Source: Alteromonadaceae bacterium M269
GTDB lineage: Bacteria > Pseudomonadota > Gammaproteobacteria > Enterobacterales > Alteromonadaceae
Length of the DNA: 64,000 nucleotides
Assembly: GCA_004353515.1 (NCBI GenBank)
Contig: SMNZ01000004.1
Coordinates: 248,001-312,000, forward strand
Direction of reading: 5' to 3'
Made by a program: the position numbers and the translations under genes. Positions 38,372 to 45,825 of the stretch are shown in pieces. The notes beneath the pieces are model-generated. The model had not been told where the DNA came from. It searched no databases and was given only the letters and a program-made list of their open reading frames with translations. The first letter of the stretch is position 1. Each line of letters opens with the position of its first letter.

Positions 38372-38701
38372 ATGGAGTATATCTGCCCTAAGTGCACAAC
38401 ATCATTTGATGACAAAATGGCTCTCTGCGAAAGCCGACGTGATAAAGATCGATGTTTTGGTTGCCCGACATGCCAAACCTTTTTTCGCAAAGAGCTTGTT
38501 TACCCAAAACTCAATAGAAAGATATTAATTCCTTCTATTTTTCTGACTGTGGTAACAACCACTTTCGCCGTTTCAGCAATAACACAATCCAAACTATGGG
38601 CTTTGCTTATGACGCCTGTCACGAGCTATTTAAGCTATCTTCTTGTCAGAAAGTTAACAGCCAAAGCACCACGCGTCGAATTGCATTTAGTTGATAGATA
38701 G
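38372..38701 (+). CDS. zinc-ribbon membrane protein
   Basis: A 109-residue protein: an N-terminal zinc ribbon (YICPKC and FGCPTC pairs) followed by two membrane helices (IPSIFLTVVTTTFAV and LLMTPVTSYLSYLLV). AAGG nine bases before ATG 38372 favours this start over an ATG three codons earlier. Function unknown; small zinc-ribbon membrane proteins often regulate or assemble envelope complexes. Confidence 0.55.
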   Translation: MEYICPKCTTSFDDKMALCESRRDKDRCFGCPTCQTFFRKELVYPKLNRKILIPSIFLTVVTTTFAVSAITQSKLWALLMTPVTSYLSYLLVRKLTAKAPRVELHLVDR

Positions 38702-38773
38702 TGTGGTAACATATACCAAGATTTTAGAGCATGGAGCTTTATTAAATCTCATCGACACCAGCAAAGGAAAAAC

Positions 38774-39124
38774 ATGAAAAAACTTATACTCTTAATTGCC
38801 TTAACCCTACCAACATTTGCTAATGCAGTTCCTACCGGTGACACGCAAGGTAAAGTGTCAGCAGTTATCGTTCATCACAACTTTCAACGAGGATACAATT
38901 CGTTCAGCATTTGGTTTAACGATATCCAAAACGACCGCTTCAATTGCCTTAAAGACAACGGTTACATTACCGTCAGAGATAATGGTGTTGGCGTCGATGC
39001 CGTCAACTATCAACAAATGTTCTCCACTGCTTTAGCGGCACAAACGTCAGGTAAAACCCTAGCATTGTCATCATCGGGTACAAGCCCTTGCATCAATGTG
39101 AATAGTGCTTGGATGATGCAATAA
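38774..39124 (+). CDS. small secreted protein, paralogue of the one at 52233
   Basis: A 116-residue exported protein (MKKLILLIALTLPTFANA signal). The mature chain of about 98 residues has two Cys (FNCLKDN and SPCINVN) and the segment FSTALAAQTSGKTLALS. A matching segment (FSMALTAQTTNQKLRVH) with a similar cysteine layout occurs in the small secreted protein at 52233-52550, so the two are likely paralogues. The pattern of a Cys, a strand and an '..LLaAqasgk' helix also recalls B-subunit-like oligonucleotide-binding folds, but that comparison is loose. Function unknown. Confidence 0.6.
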   Translation: MKKLILLIALTLPTFANAVPTGDTQGKVSAVIVHHNFQRGYNSFSIWFNDIQNDRFNCLKDNGYITVRDNGVGVDAVNYQQMFSTALAAQTSGKTLALSSSGTSPCINVNSAWMMQ

Positions 39125-39150
39125 AAAGCGCATTTCTTTACCTTTGTAAT

Positions 39151-39181
39151 GCTTGTTGGTTATTCACTATAGTCAACAAGC
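39151..39181. other. inverted repeat upstream of the truncated haemoglobin gene
   Basis: Perfect 8-base arms GCTTGTTG and CAACAAGC with a 15-base loop begin 26 bases after the small secreted gene. They may end that transcript, or serve as a protein site in front of the haemoglobin gene, which starts 133 bases further on. No T-tract follows. Confidence 0.35.
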
Positions 39182-39314
39182 TTGCACTCTCTTTCCAACT
39201 GCGAGCCTAACCAACGATTTACAGTCCATGTTGTAAAAGTCCTATTGCTCATTTGACAAACTCAAGCCCCTACACAAAGCTAAGTGAGTAAAAAAAAGAC
39301 CAAAGGAACAAGCA

Positions 39315-39686
39315 ATGACCGACAAAACACTCTATGAACGTTTAGGTGGTTACGATGCCATCACCACATTTGTAAACGACTTGATGCCGCGCTTGGAATC
39401 AGATCCTCAGCTCGGACGATTTTGGCAGCACAGAGGCTCCGACGGTGTGCAAAGGGAAAAGCAACTACTGATAGATTACTTATGCAATAAAGCAGGGGGA
39501 CCGGTTTACTATACGGGACGAGACATGCGGACATCACACGTAGGCATGAACATCAGCGAAAGCGACTGGGCAGCCTTTCTCGGTCACGCAGGAGATACTA
39601 TGACTGCTCTCAATATCCCTCAGCAGGAATGCGACGATGTCGTTACTTTTGTCTTGAGCCTAAAAGACGACATAGTCGGGATCTAG
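39315..39686 (+). CDS. truncated haemoglobin (group I type)
   Basis: A 123-residue 2-on-2 globin. Landmarks are LYERLGGYDAITTFV at the start, GGPVYYTGRDM, and the proximal His75 in RTSHVGMNIS. The length and motifs fit group I (TrHbN-like). Group I globins bind O2 and can dioxygenate NO to nitrate, but some serve other roles. The gene is convergent with hnoB, nine bases between stops, at the edge of the NO-signalling cluster. Confidence 0.88.
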   Translation: MTDKTLYERLGGYDAITTFVNDLMPRLESDPQLGRFWQHRGSDGVQREKQLLIDYLCNKAGGPVYYTGRDMRTSHVGMNISESDWAAFLGHAGDTMTALNIPQQECDDVVTFVLSLKDDIVGI

Positions 39687-39694
39687 CTCTACCG

Positions 39695-41425
39695 CTATTC
39701 CGCAAAAGGCTGTTCAAAACACAGCTGATTAAAGGTATCGAAATCAACAGCTGGGCTAAACAAGAACCCTTGAATACTATCACAGGGCATCTGTTCCAAA
39801 ATAGCCAGCTGTTTACTGTCCTCAACACCCTCTACAACTGTTTTTATTCCTAAGGAATAAGTCATCTGGAGGATATGGCCAACCAGTGCTCGATTTGCTG
39901 ATGAGTGACTAATATCGTCTATCAGTATCTTATCGAGTTTAACAACATCTATTGGCAATTTAGCGATATAAGCGAGCGATGAATACCCAGAACCAAAGTC
40001 ATCAATAGATAGCAAAAAGCCTAGTTTTTTGAGCGCGAGTATCGTTTGCTGACAAGTTTCGATGTTATCAACCACACTGGTTTCGGTAATTTCTAGTTCT
40101 ATACATTCTGCCGATAAATCGTGTTCTTCCAACAACATTCGCAATTCATCAACCAAACTACCGGACGTTAACTGCCCGGCGGATATATTGATAGAGATTC
40201 TGTCCAACACAGGGTGCATCTCAAAAAGCCGTTTTATTGCAGCAAAACTGGCTCGAGACATCCATTGCCAAATAGCATCAATTTGTTTATCCAACTCGCT
40301 TAACTTTATAAACTCTTCAGGCGGTATCCATCCTAATTCCTGATGATTCCATCGAAGCAGTATTTCGGCACTTTCTATCTTACGATTCCGCAATGATATT
40401 TTCGGCTGAAAATAGAGCTCAAATCCATTCTGTTCAATAGCGGGTTGAATACTGTCACAAATCGTTTTCTGTCGTTGCAACGCTTCAAGATGCTCACTTC
40501 CTACTTGCAGGGCACTATCATGCGGATAACTCGTATCGTTTTGAACACTTAGAAGGCTTTGGATGATGGTTTCTGGCGTATGCTTCTCGGGTTCCGTAAC
40601 TTCCAGGTACGCAAGCTTGCAATAGATATTGAACGTCTCATCTACTGTATGAAACGGCATATCTAGCCTTGCATATAAACTTGAGATAGCAGATTCCAAT
40701 TTCCTTTTTAAACCACGCTTTTTACCTACAAGATAAAAACCACCATCTCCGGCATACAAGCATTTACATTCTTCACAAAACCCTTCGTGTCCATAAGCCG
40801 TCAACTGGCACTGCAATAGCTCAGCCAAATGAATATCGCACTTGGACTTCAAATAAGAAAAGTTATCGATCTGTATCTGAATAACGTAGAAGTCCTGCTG
40901 GCTTTTCAATAACGCATTTAGCTCCGCTGTAACAACATGCTTTAGTGACGCCGCCAATATCGCGTTAGGTTCTAACAAGGTTTGAGTATAAGCTGTCGCA
41001 GCTTGGGTTGTATCGAAATTGTCATGAAGTCGATCGTACTCAGAAAAAGCCTGCTCGATATGCCTTATCAACTCACCGTTGTCCCAGGGTTTTGATAAGA
41101 AACGAAATGCAGTGCCTGAATTAATAACCTCTTGCGCATTTGAAAAGTCTGCATAACCAGACAAGATCATCGCAATAGTATCAGGATGCTCTTGTTTAAC
41201 TTGTTTCAGCAACTCCCCGCCGTCAACATCTGGCATTTGATAGTCAGATAAAAGAACTTGAACGTCATAACTCGCCATCAGCTCCTTCGCTTGTTTTGCG
41301 CTATTGGCTACAAGCACTTTATAAGGACATTGATTCAGCGCTCTCGACAATGACCGTAAAACTGCTGGCTCATCGTCTACAAGAAGTAATGTATGTTCTT
41401 TTTGATAGGCAGATGCTTGCTCCAT
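39695..41425 (-). CDS. hnoB: HnoB-like response regulator with EAL cyclic di-GMP phosphodiesterase domain
   Basis: A 576-residue receiver-EAL protein. The receiver has Asp61 (LLSDYQMPDVDGG) and KPWDN. The middle 170 residues contain a degenerate GGDEF-like stretch (YAGDGGFYLV) with no cyclase signature. The EAL domain begins with FQPKISL; EILLRW (Glu354) replaces EALLRW, and ETSVVDN, DDFGSGYSSLAY, VKLDK and VEGVED are intact, so hydrolysis is expected. In Shewanella oneidensis HnoB is the EAL regulator phosphorylated by HnoK in NO signalling (from memory of published work). Naming is by architecture plus location beside hnoC, hnoD, hnoX and hnoK. It follows the porin-like gene by 41 bases. 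Confidence 0.85.
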   Translation of the reverse strand: MEQASAYQKEHTLLLVDDEPAVLRSLSRALNQCPYKVLVANSAKQAKELMASYDVQVLLSDYQMPDVDGGELLKQVKQEHPDTIAMILSGYADFSNAQEVINSGTAFRFLSKPWDNGELIRHIEQAFSEYDRLHDNFDTTQAATAYTQTLLEPNAILAASLKHVVTAELNALLKSQQDFYVIQIQIDNFSYLKSKCDIHLAELLQCQLTAYGHEGFCEECKCLYAGDGGFYLVGKKRGLKRKLESAISSLYARLDMPFHTVDETFNIYCKLAYLEVTEPEKHTPETIIQSLLSVQNDTSYPHDSALQVGSEHLEALQRQKTICDSIQPAIEQNGFELYFQPKISLRNRKIESAEILLRWNHQELGWIPPEEFIKLSELDKQIDAIWQWMSRASFAAIKRLFEMHPVLDRISINISAGQLTSGSLVDELRMLLEEHDLSAECIELEITETSVVDNIETCQQTILALKKLGFLLSIDDFGSGYSSLAYIAKLPIDVVKLDKILIDDISHSSANRALVGHILQMTYSLGIKTVVEGVEDSKQLAILEQMPCDSIQGFLFSPAVDFDTFNQLCFEQPFAE

Positions 41426-41466
41426 AATACCCTCTCAAATAAGTTAGCTAGCTCTAAGTGTAGACG

Positions 41467-42504
41467 TTAAAAATCATATCGGGCTTCAATTCGAAAACGA
41501 ATGCCTTCTTCTTGCAAACCAACCAGTCTTTGAAGCTGACTAAAGCGCGTACCCAACCACCATTTCTTGCCCATTTTGCGGCGTAATCTAAGATCAAAAC
41601 CTTGTGTATTCGCTGTATCAACAGGCGATGTCGCATTTTGTGCGAACTCAGTAATAACGGCAAAACGTTCAACGCGTAAGAAGCGAACATGCCATTGATA
41701 ATTGCCAACCTGTTTTAAATTTCCATGTTTAATTTCAGCAACTACACTATTCTTTTGGTCATCAAATCCTTGGTCGGTGAATTGATCGAAGCTCTCTATC
41801 GAACGCCCTAAATCAAGACCAAATTGCCACGCACCTTTTTTAATAAAAGTCGATAAACGAACAAAACGGTTATCAATCGCCGTATCTCGACGAGCAAAGT
41901 CTGCATCCGCCTGTCCATTGTAGTTGACTAGCCAAGGCGCAATAGTCCATTGCCAGTCTTTGATTTTGAGTTTGTGTTGCCATTGAGCAATAGACATTTG
42001 ACCAATAGTGTTGGTAGCTCCATCCAGAGGAGCAAAATGAGCAACAGAGAAAGTATCGTTTTTGTCTAAAGTGTAATCGAGGTGCACACCTTGGGGGTTC
42101 AAGTCACGATCCCAGAATATGTCGCTAACTTGTTTTGTTCCCCACGGAATTTTACCGATATTCAGTTTTAAGTTGTCGAACTTACCTGTGATATAGAACC
42201 TGTCAATGAAGATATCATTGGGCGGTTGTCTTTGCTCCGTGAATCTCGCAATAGTAATCGCAGGAACATTTTGTCTATTTTTAAGACCTGTTCTCAGGCC
42301 GATTCGAGTAGACCAAGTTTCGTTAAATTTAACATCAATGCCAGCACGGGCGATAAGTCTTAATCTCTCTCTATCTCTAAAAAAGTCATGCTCGACTTCA
42401 TTCTCATATCTCAAAATAGCGTTAGCGTAAGGATTTATATCAACAGCCTCAGCTACATAACTCGTTACTATTAACAAAAGCAAAGCGACTTTTTTCATAC
42501 TCAT
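41467..42504 (-). CDS. putative outer-membrane porin-like beta-barrel protein
   Basis: A 345-residue exported protein (signal MKKVALLLLIVTSYVAEA). It has alternating-residue beta-strand patterns throughout (RVRLIARAG-type segments such as WSTRIGLRTGLKN and WHVRFLRVERFAV) and a C-terminal aromatic residue (EARYDF) typical of beta-barrel assembly signals. No family recognised for certain; it resembles generic putative porins. The start at ATG 42504, with GGAG five bases upstream, is preferred to an upstream TTG. It is the first gene of the hnoB arm, so may be controlled with it by the repeat at 42609-42635. Confidence 0.62.
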   Translation of the reverse strand: MSMKKVALLLLIVTSYVAEAVDINPYANAILRYENEVEHDFFRDRERLRLIARAGIDVKFNETWSTRIGLRTGLKNRQNVPAITIARFTEQRQPPNDIFIDRFYITGKFDNLKLNIGKIPWGTKQVSDIFWDRDLNPQGVHLDYTLDKNDTFSVAHFAPLDGATNTIGQMSIAQWQHKLKIKDWQWTIAPWLVNYNGQADADFARRDTAIDNRFVRLSTFIKKGAWQFGLDLGRSIESFDQFTDQGFDDQKNSVVAEIKHGNLKQVGNYQWHVRFLRVERFAVITEFAQNATSPVDTANTQGFDLRLRRKMGKKWWLGTRFSQLQRLVGLQEEGIRFRIEARYDF

Positions 42505-42591
42505 ATTCTCCAATTGCGCTTTGGCGCTCCTTCGAAGTTCAAAAACGCAAACTACTGGTTTAGATGAAACAATTTATGAGAACTTGAAAAC

Positions 42592-42621
42592 ATCATAGCA
42601 TAAAAAACGCAAATGTCGCAA
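42592..42621 (-). promoter_or_regulatory. candidate promoter for the porin-hnoB operon
   Basis: Read on the reverse strand, TTGCGA (42616-42621) and TATGAT (42592-42597) stand 18 bases apart, a fair -35/-10 pair about 88 bases before the porin start. Its -35 overlaps the repeat array at 42609-42635. Confidence 0.4.
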
Positions 42622-42635
42622 ATGTCGCATTTGAC
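42609..42635. promoter_or_regulatory. repeat/palindrome in divergent promoter, candidate HnoC operator
   Basis: Two direct copies GCAAATGTC (42609-42617, 42618-42626) are followed by GCATTTGAC (42627-42635). The second copy and the last unit form the perfect palindrome CAAATGTCGCATTTG (42619-42633). The array sits between the porin-hnoB and hnoC transcription units and overlaps candidate -35 boxes on both strands. HnoC of Shewanella is a repressor in its own network (established there); here that role is inferred. Confidence 0.6.
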
Positions 42636-42658
42636 TTTTTTGTCACACATGTTATAAA
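42631..42658 (+). promoter_or_regulatory. candidate promoter for the hnoC operon
   Basis: TTGACT (42631-42636) and TATAAA (42653-42658) are 16 bases apart and close to consensus. A start point near 42665 would leave a leader of about 17 bases with GAGG (42671-42674) before the ATG at 42682. The -35 box lies within the right end of the repeat array. Confidence 0.5.
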
Positions 42659-42681
42659 TATCCTTAATAGCGAGGTAAGCC

Positions 42682-43245
42682 ATGATACGAAACCACTCAT
42701 TAACAACCGGAGAGATAGCGAAGTACTGCGATGTTAATTTACGTACCGTTATCCGTTGGATTAATAAAGGTAGTCTAAAGGCCTATAAATTGCCCGGCCG
42801 TGGTAATAATAGAGTCCAAACCGAAGACTTTTTAGCATTTCTCTCAGAAAACAACATGCCCGTTCCTGAGGATCTACTACCTACTAAGCGCGAAGTGCTT
42901 ATCGTCGATGACGAGCCTGCTTATTCGAAATCCATAAAACGCGTGTTGTCCAAAGCTGGCTATGAATGCACTATCGCGAATGATGGCTTTCAGGCAGGCC
43001 TGATGCTGCACTCAAACCACCCGACACTAATGACTCTCGATTTAAGCATGCCTGGTCTAGATGGTTTTGAGGTTATTACTTTTACACGAGGGCAAGAGTC
43101 AGTCGCTAAAACCAAGATTCTAGTGATCTCTGCTTTGAATGAGAGAGAATTACAGCGGGCTCTCGAATTAGGTGCTGACTCTGCGATAAGCAAACCTTTC
43201 AGCAATGAAGAATTACTTAAGGTTATCAATGAGTTAATCGACTAG
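42682..43245 (+). CDS. hnoC: HnoC-like DNA-binding response regulator (helix-turn-helix N-terminal, receiver C-terminal)
   Basis: A 187-residue regulator with reversed order. A MerR/excisionase-like helix-turn-helix occupies residues 5-55 (LTTGEIAKYCDVNLRTVIRW, wing with KLPGRGNNRVQTEDF). A receiver domain covers 70-185, with the DD pair in IVDDEPAY, Asp120 (LDLSMPGLDG) and Lys in ISKPFSN. Classical response regulators put the receiver first. HnoC of Shewanella oneidensis is a helix-turn-helix response regulator and repressor of NO-signalling genes whose phosphorylation by HnoK relieves repression (established knowledge). It heads the rightward operon and lies next to a palindromic operator candidate. 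Confidence 0.8.
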   Translation: MIRNHSLTTGEIAKYCDVNLRTVIRWINKGSLKAYKLPGRGNNRVQTEDFLAFLSENNMPVPEDLLPTKREVLIVDDEPAYSKSIKRVLSKAGYECTIANDGFQAGLMLHSNHPTLMTLDLSMPGLDGFEVITFTRGQESVAKTKILVISALNERELQRALELGADSAISKPFSNEELLKVINELID

Positions 43246-43306
43246 TGCCACCTATAGGCAAGGAAATTGTCAGCCTAAAGGCAATATTTACTAAGGGGTA
43301 AATATC

Positions 43307-44137
43307 ATGAAAATCAGGATATTCAGTTTTTTTTCAATTGTGCTACCTGCGCTGTTCATATTCTCTCACAACAGCCAGGCAGACACCCTGACGTTCGGTA
43401 TTGTTCCCCAACAGTCGGCGAAAAAGCTCGCTGCTAACTGGTCACCGCTTTTTCAATATTTAAGCGAAAAGACTGGCGACAAAATTCAATTTGCGACTGC
43501 GAAAAACATCCCAACCTTTGAAAAGCGCTTAGCGCAAAAAGAATACGATATTGCTTACATGAACCCTTATCATTTCGCTGTGTTTAACCAACCCGACGGT
43601 TACCAAGCGTTAGCTAAACAGAGCGACAAAGCGATAAGAGGTATCATCGTTGTGCACAAAGATTCGGGTATCACCTCAATTGAGCAATTACATGAACAGA
43701 AGCTCGCTTTTCCAGCTCCAGCTGCCTTTGCTGCAACCATTATCCCAAGAGCCGAAATGCAAAAGAAAGGAATCAATGTGTTACCTAAATTCGTGTCATC
43801 ACATGATTCAGTTTACCTCAACGTTTCAAAGAAGTTCTTCGTAGCTGGTGGTGGCGTGATACGAACCCTTTCTAATACGCCAATAGAAGTAAGTGACCAA
43901 CTAAAAGTTATTTGGAAAAGCCAACCTTATACGCCACATGCGATAGCAGCCAGACACGATCTCAACCCAGAGACTCTGGAGCGCCTAAAGAAAGCGATGC
44001 TAGCAATGAATGACGATCCCGAAGCTAAAGCGTTGCTAGATAAGATCAAATTTAATGGTTTTACTCACGCCAGTAATAGCGACTGGGACGATGTCCGTGC
44101 ACTCGACATCAATATGTTGTCAGTGCCAGAGAGTTAA
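43307..44137 (+). CDS. PhnD-like phosphate/phosphonate-type periplasmic binding protein
   Basis: A 276-residue exported protein (signal peptide ending NSQA). PhnD-group landmarks are LTFGIVPQQSAKKLAANWSP, EYDIAYMNPYHFAVFN (ligand pocket) and HKDSGITSIEQLH. The family binds phosphonate, phosphite, phosphate or related oxyanions for ABC transport. No permease or ATPase is present; the gene is followed 14 bases later by a membrane histidine kinase, as in pairs where a binding protein presents ligand to a sensor. AAGGGG precedes the ATG. Confidence 0.87.
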   Translation: MKIRIFSFFSIVLPALFIFSHNSQADTLTFGIVPQQSAKKLAANWSPLFQYLSEKTGDKIQFATAKNIPTFEKRLAQKEYDIAYMNPYHFAVFNQPDGYQALAKQSDKAIRGIIVVHKDSGITSIEQLHEQKLAFPAPAAFAATIIPRAEMQKKGINVLPKFVSSHDSVYLNVSKKFFVAGGGVIRTLSNTPIEVSDQLKVIWKSQPYTPHAIAARHDLNPETLERLKKAMLAMNDDPEAKALLDKIKFNGFTHASNSDWDDVRALDINMLSVPES

Positions 44138-44151
44138 TAGGCGATAAACTC

Positions 44152-45825
44152 ATGTCTTTACGCAGCAAAACCATTATTGGTATCGCGATAATCGAAGCAT
44201 TACTGCTGATTTTATTAATCAGCGTAACGCTAAGTTTTATGCGCTCTACCATTAATGATGGCCTGACAAAAAGGGCGAGCACGGCTGCACAACTTTTCGC
44301 AACAACGACAAAAGATGCTGTTTTATCTTACGACCTAGCCTCTTTGGATGCGTTCGTGACGGAGGTTCTTACGAACCCCGACATGCAGTACGCGCGAGTA
44401 TTGGATGCTGAAGGTAATGTCTTCTCCGAAAAGGGAACTCAAGAATCCCTTACAAAAGCCTTCAGACTCGATAAACAAGTAGAGGACGTCGACGACAATG
44501 TCTTTGACACCTATGCTCTTATCAAAGAAGGAGACTTTATCTATGGTCGAGTTGAAATAGGGATAGGTGTTTCAGGTATCCAGAACTCATTTCAGCAAGT
44601 CATCCGGTGGACATCTGGCTTGGCTATTACCGAAATGTTGTTAGTTGCACTATTCTCATTTGTATTAGGTACCTACCTCACTCGGCAAATTAAAAGCTTG
44701 GTTATAGGCGCTAAGAACATCCGAAAGGCGGTAAGCGATGGTAATTATGATGATATTCATATTGAAGAAAAAGGACACGACGAGTTAACTGAAGTTGCGC
44801 ATTCATTTAACCGCTTAGTTGACAAATTGCAGCTAGAGCATAATAAGCGAGAAGAATATCAACGTGATTTAGAAAACTTAAATCAATCGTTGGAGCAACG
44901 TGTGGAAAGGCGCACCAAAATGCTTGCGGATAAAAATGAACAATTGCAACAAACCAATCAAGAGTTGCAAGCAGCACAGGCTCAATTACTGCAAGCAGAG
45001 AAAATGTCTTCTCTGGGTCAATTGGCAGCGGGAGTGGCTCATGAAATTAATAACCCTATTGGTTTTGTTAACAGTAACTTATCTTCGCTGAGTGATTACG
45101 TGTCTACCTACGAACAGTTGGTCACGCAACTGCAAGATTACCTGGGTTGCAAAGACGCTTTTGAGCGCAGGGATAAAGCGTACGCATTGCAAGATTTTTT
45201 GAAAGACGAGGATATGGAGTTCATCAATAACGACATAAGTGAGTTGGTTCATGAATCTATCGAAGGCTTAACGCGCGTTAAAGATATCGTACAAAGCTTA
45301 AAGCAGTTCGCACGTGCAGACTCCAATGAAATGCAATACATCAATATTAATGCTTGCGTCGAGACCACCTTAAAAATGGTTTCTAACGAGCTGAAATATC
45401 ACTGCGAAATTACAACCCAATTTGCTGAACTTCCTGATGCTCCAGTTAATGTCGGCAAACTGACTCAAGTACTGACTAATTTACTTGTTAACGCGGGACA
45501 TGCTATAGAAGGACATGGGGAAATAAAAGTATCAACGCAGTTACGTGATAACCATATTGCCATCGCAGTGCAAGACAATGGCAAGGGAATCGAAAAAGAT
45601 CATCTTAATCAATTATTTGACCCATTCTTCACCACCAAAGAAGAAGGTGTGGGTACCGGGCTAGGCTTGGCAATATCTTACGGAATAGTGCAAGAGCATG
45701 GCGGAGAGATAGAAGTCGATAGCGTAATCAACGAGGGAACAACCTTTACTGTTGTTTTGCCTCTTGAACAGAAAGAGCAAGGGTCAACAGACCTGAATGA
45801 GGAGACTCAGCATGTCAGTAGATGA
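44152..45825 (+). CDS. membrane histidine kinase paired with the PhnD-like protein
   Basis: A 557-residue kinase. Membrane helix 1 (about 7-27) and helix 2 (about 155-178) bracket a periplasmic domain of about 125 residues (Cache-like by size). A HAMP domain and a coiled coil follow (NQSLEQRVERRTK). The dimerisation domain has His297 (GQLAAGVAHEINNPIGFVNS) and the ATPase domain QDNGKGI and GVGTGLGLA. The catalytic core closely resembles HnoK in the same operon (GQLAAGVAHEINNPVGFSLS). It probably reads ligand-bound PhnD-like protein in the periplasm. Its end overlaps hnoD, so the two are translationally linked. Confidence 0.9.
   Translation: MSLRSKTIIGIAIIEALLLILLISVTLSFMRSTINDGLTKRASTAAQLFATTTKDAVLSYDLASLDAFVTEVLTNPDMQYARVLDAEGNVFSEKGTQESLTKAFRLDKQVEDVDDNVFDTYALIKEGDFIYGRVEIGIGVSGIQNSFQQVIRWTSGLAITEMLLVALFSFVLGTYLTRQIKSLVIGAKNIRKAVSDGNYDDIHIEEKGHDELTEVAHSFNRLVDKLQLEHNKREEYQRDLENLNQSLEQRVERRTKMLADKNEQLQQTNQELQAAQAQLLQAEKMSSLGQLAAGVAHEINNPIGFVNSNLSSLSDYVSTYEQLVTQLQDYLGCKDAFERRDKAYALQDFLKDEDMEFINNDISELVHESIEGLTRVKDIVQSLKQFARADSNEMQYININACVETTLKMVSNELKYHCEITTQFAELPDAPVNVGKLTQVLTNLLVNAGHAIEGHGEIKVSTQLRDNHIAIAVQDNGKGIEKDHLNQLFDPFFTTKEEGVGTGLGLAISYGIVQEHGGEIEVDSVINEGTTFTVVLPLEQKEQGSTDLNEETQHVSR

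Noticed and set aside
42609-42635. Rho-independent terminator at the palindrome followed by a T-run
   Set aside because: It lies between divergent genes and overlaps promoter boxes, so an operator is more sensible.
43307-44137. Phosphonate ABC transporter
   Set aside because: Only the binding protein is present; the next gene is a histidine kinase and not a permease or ATPase.
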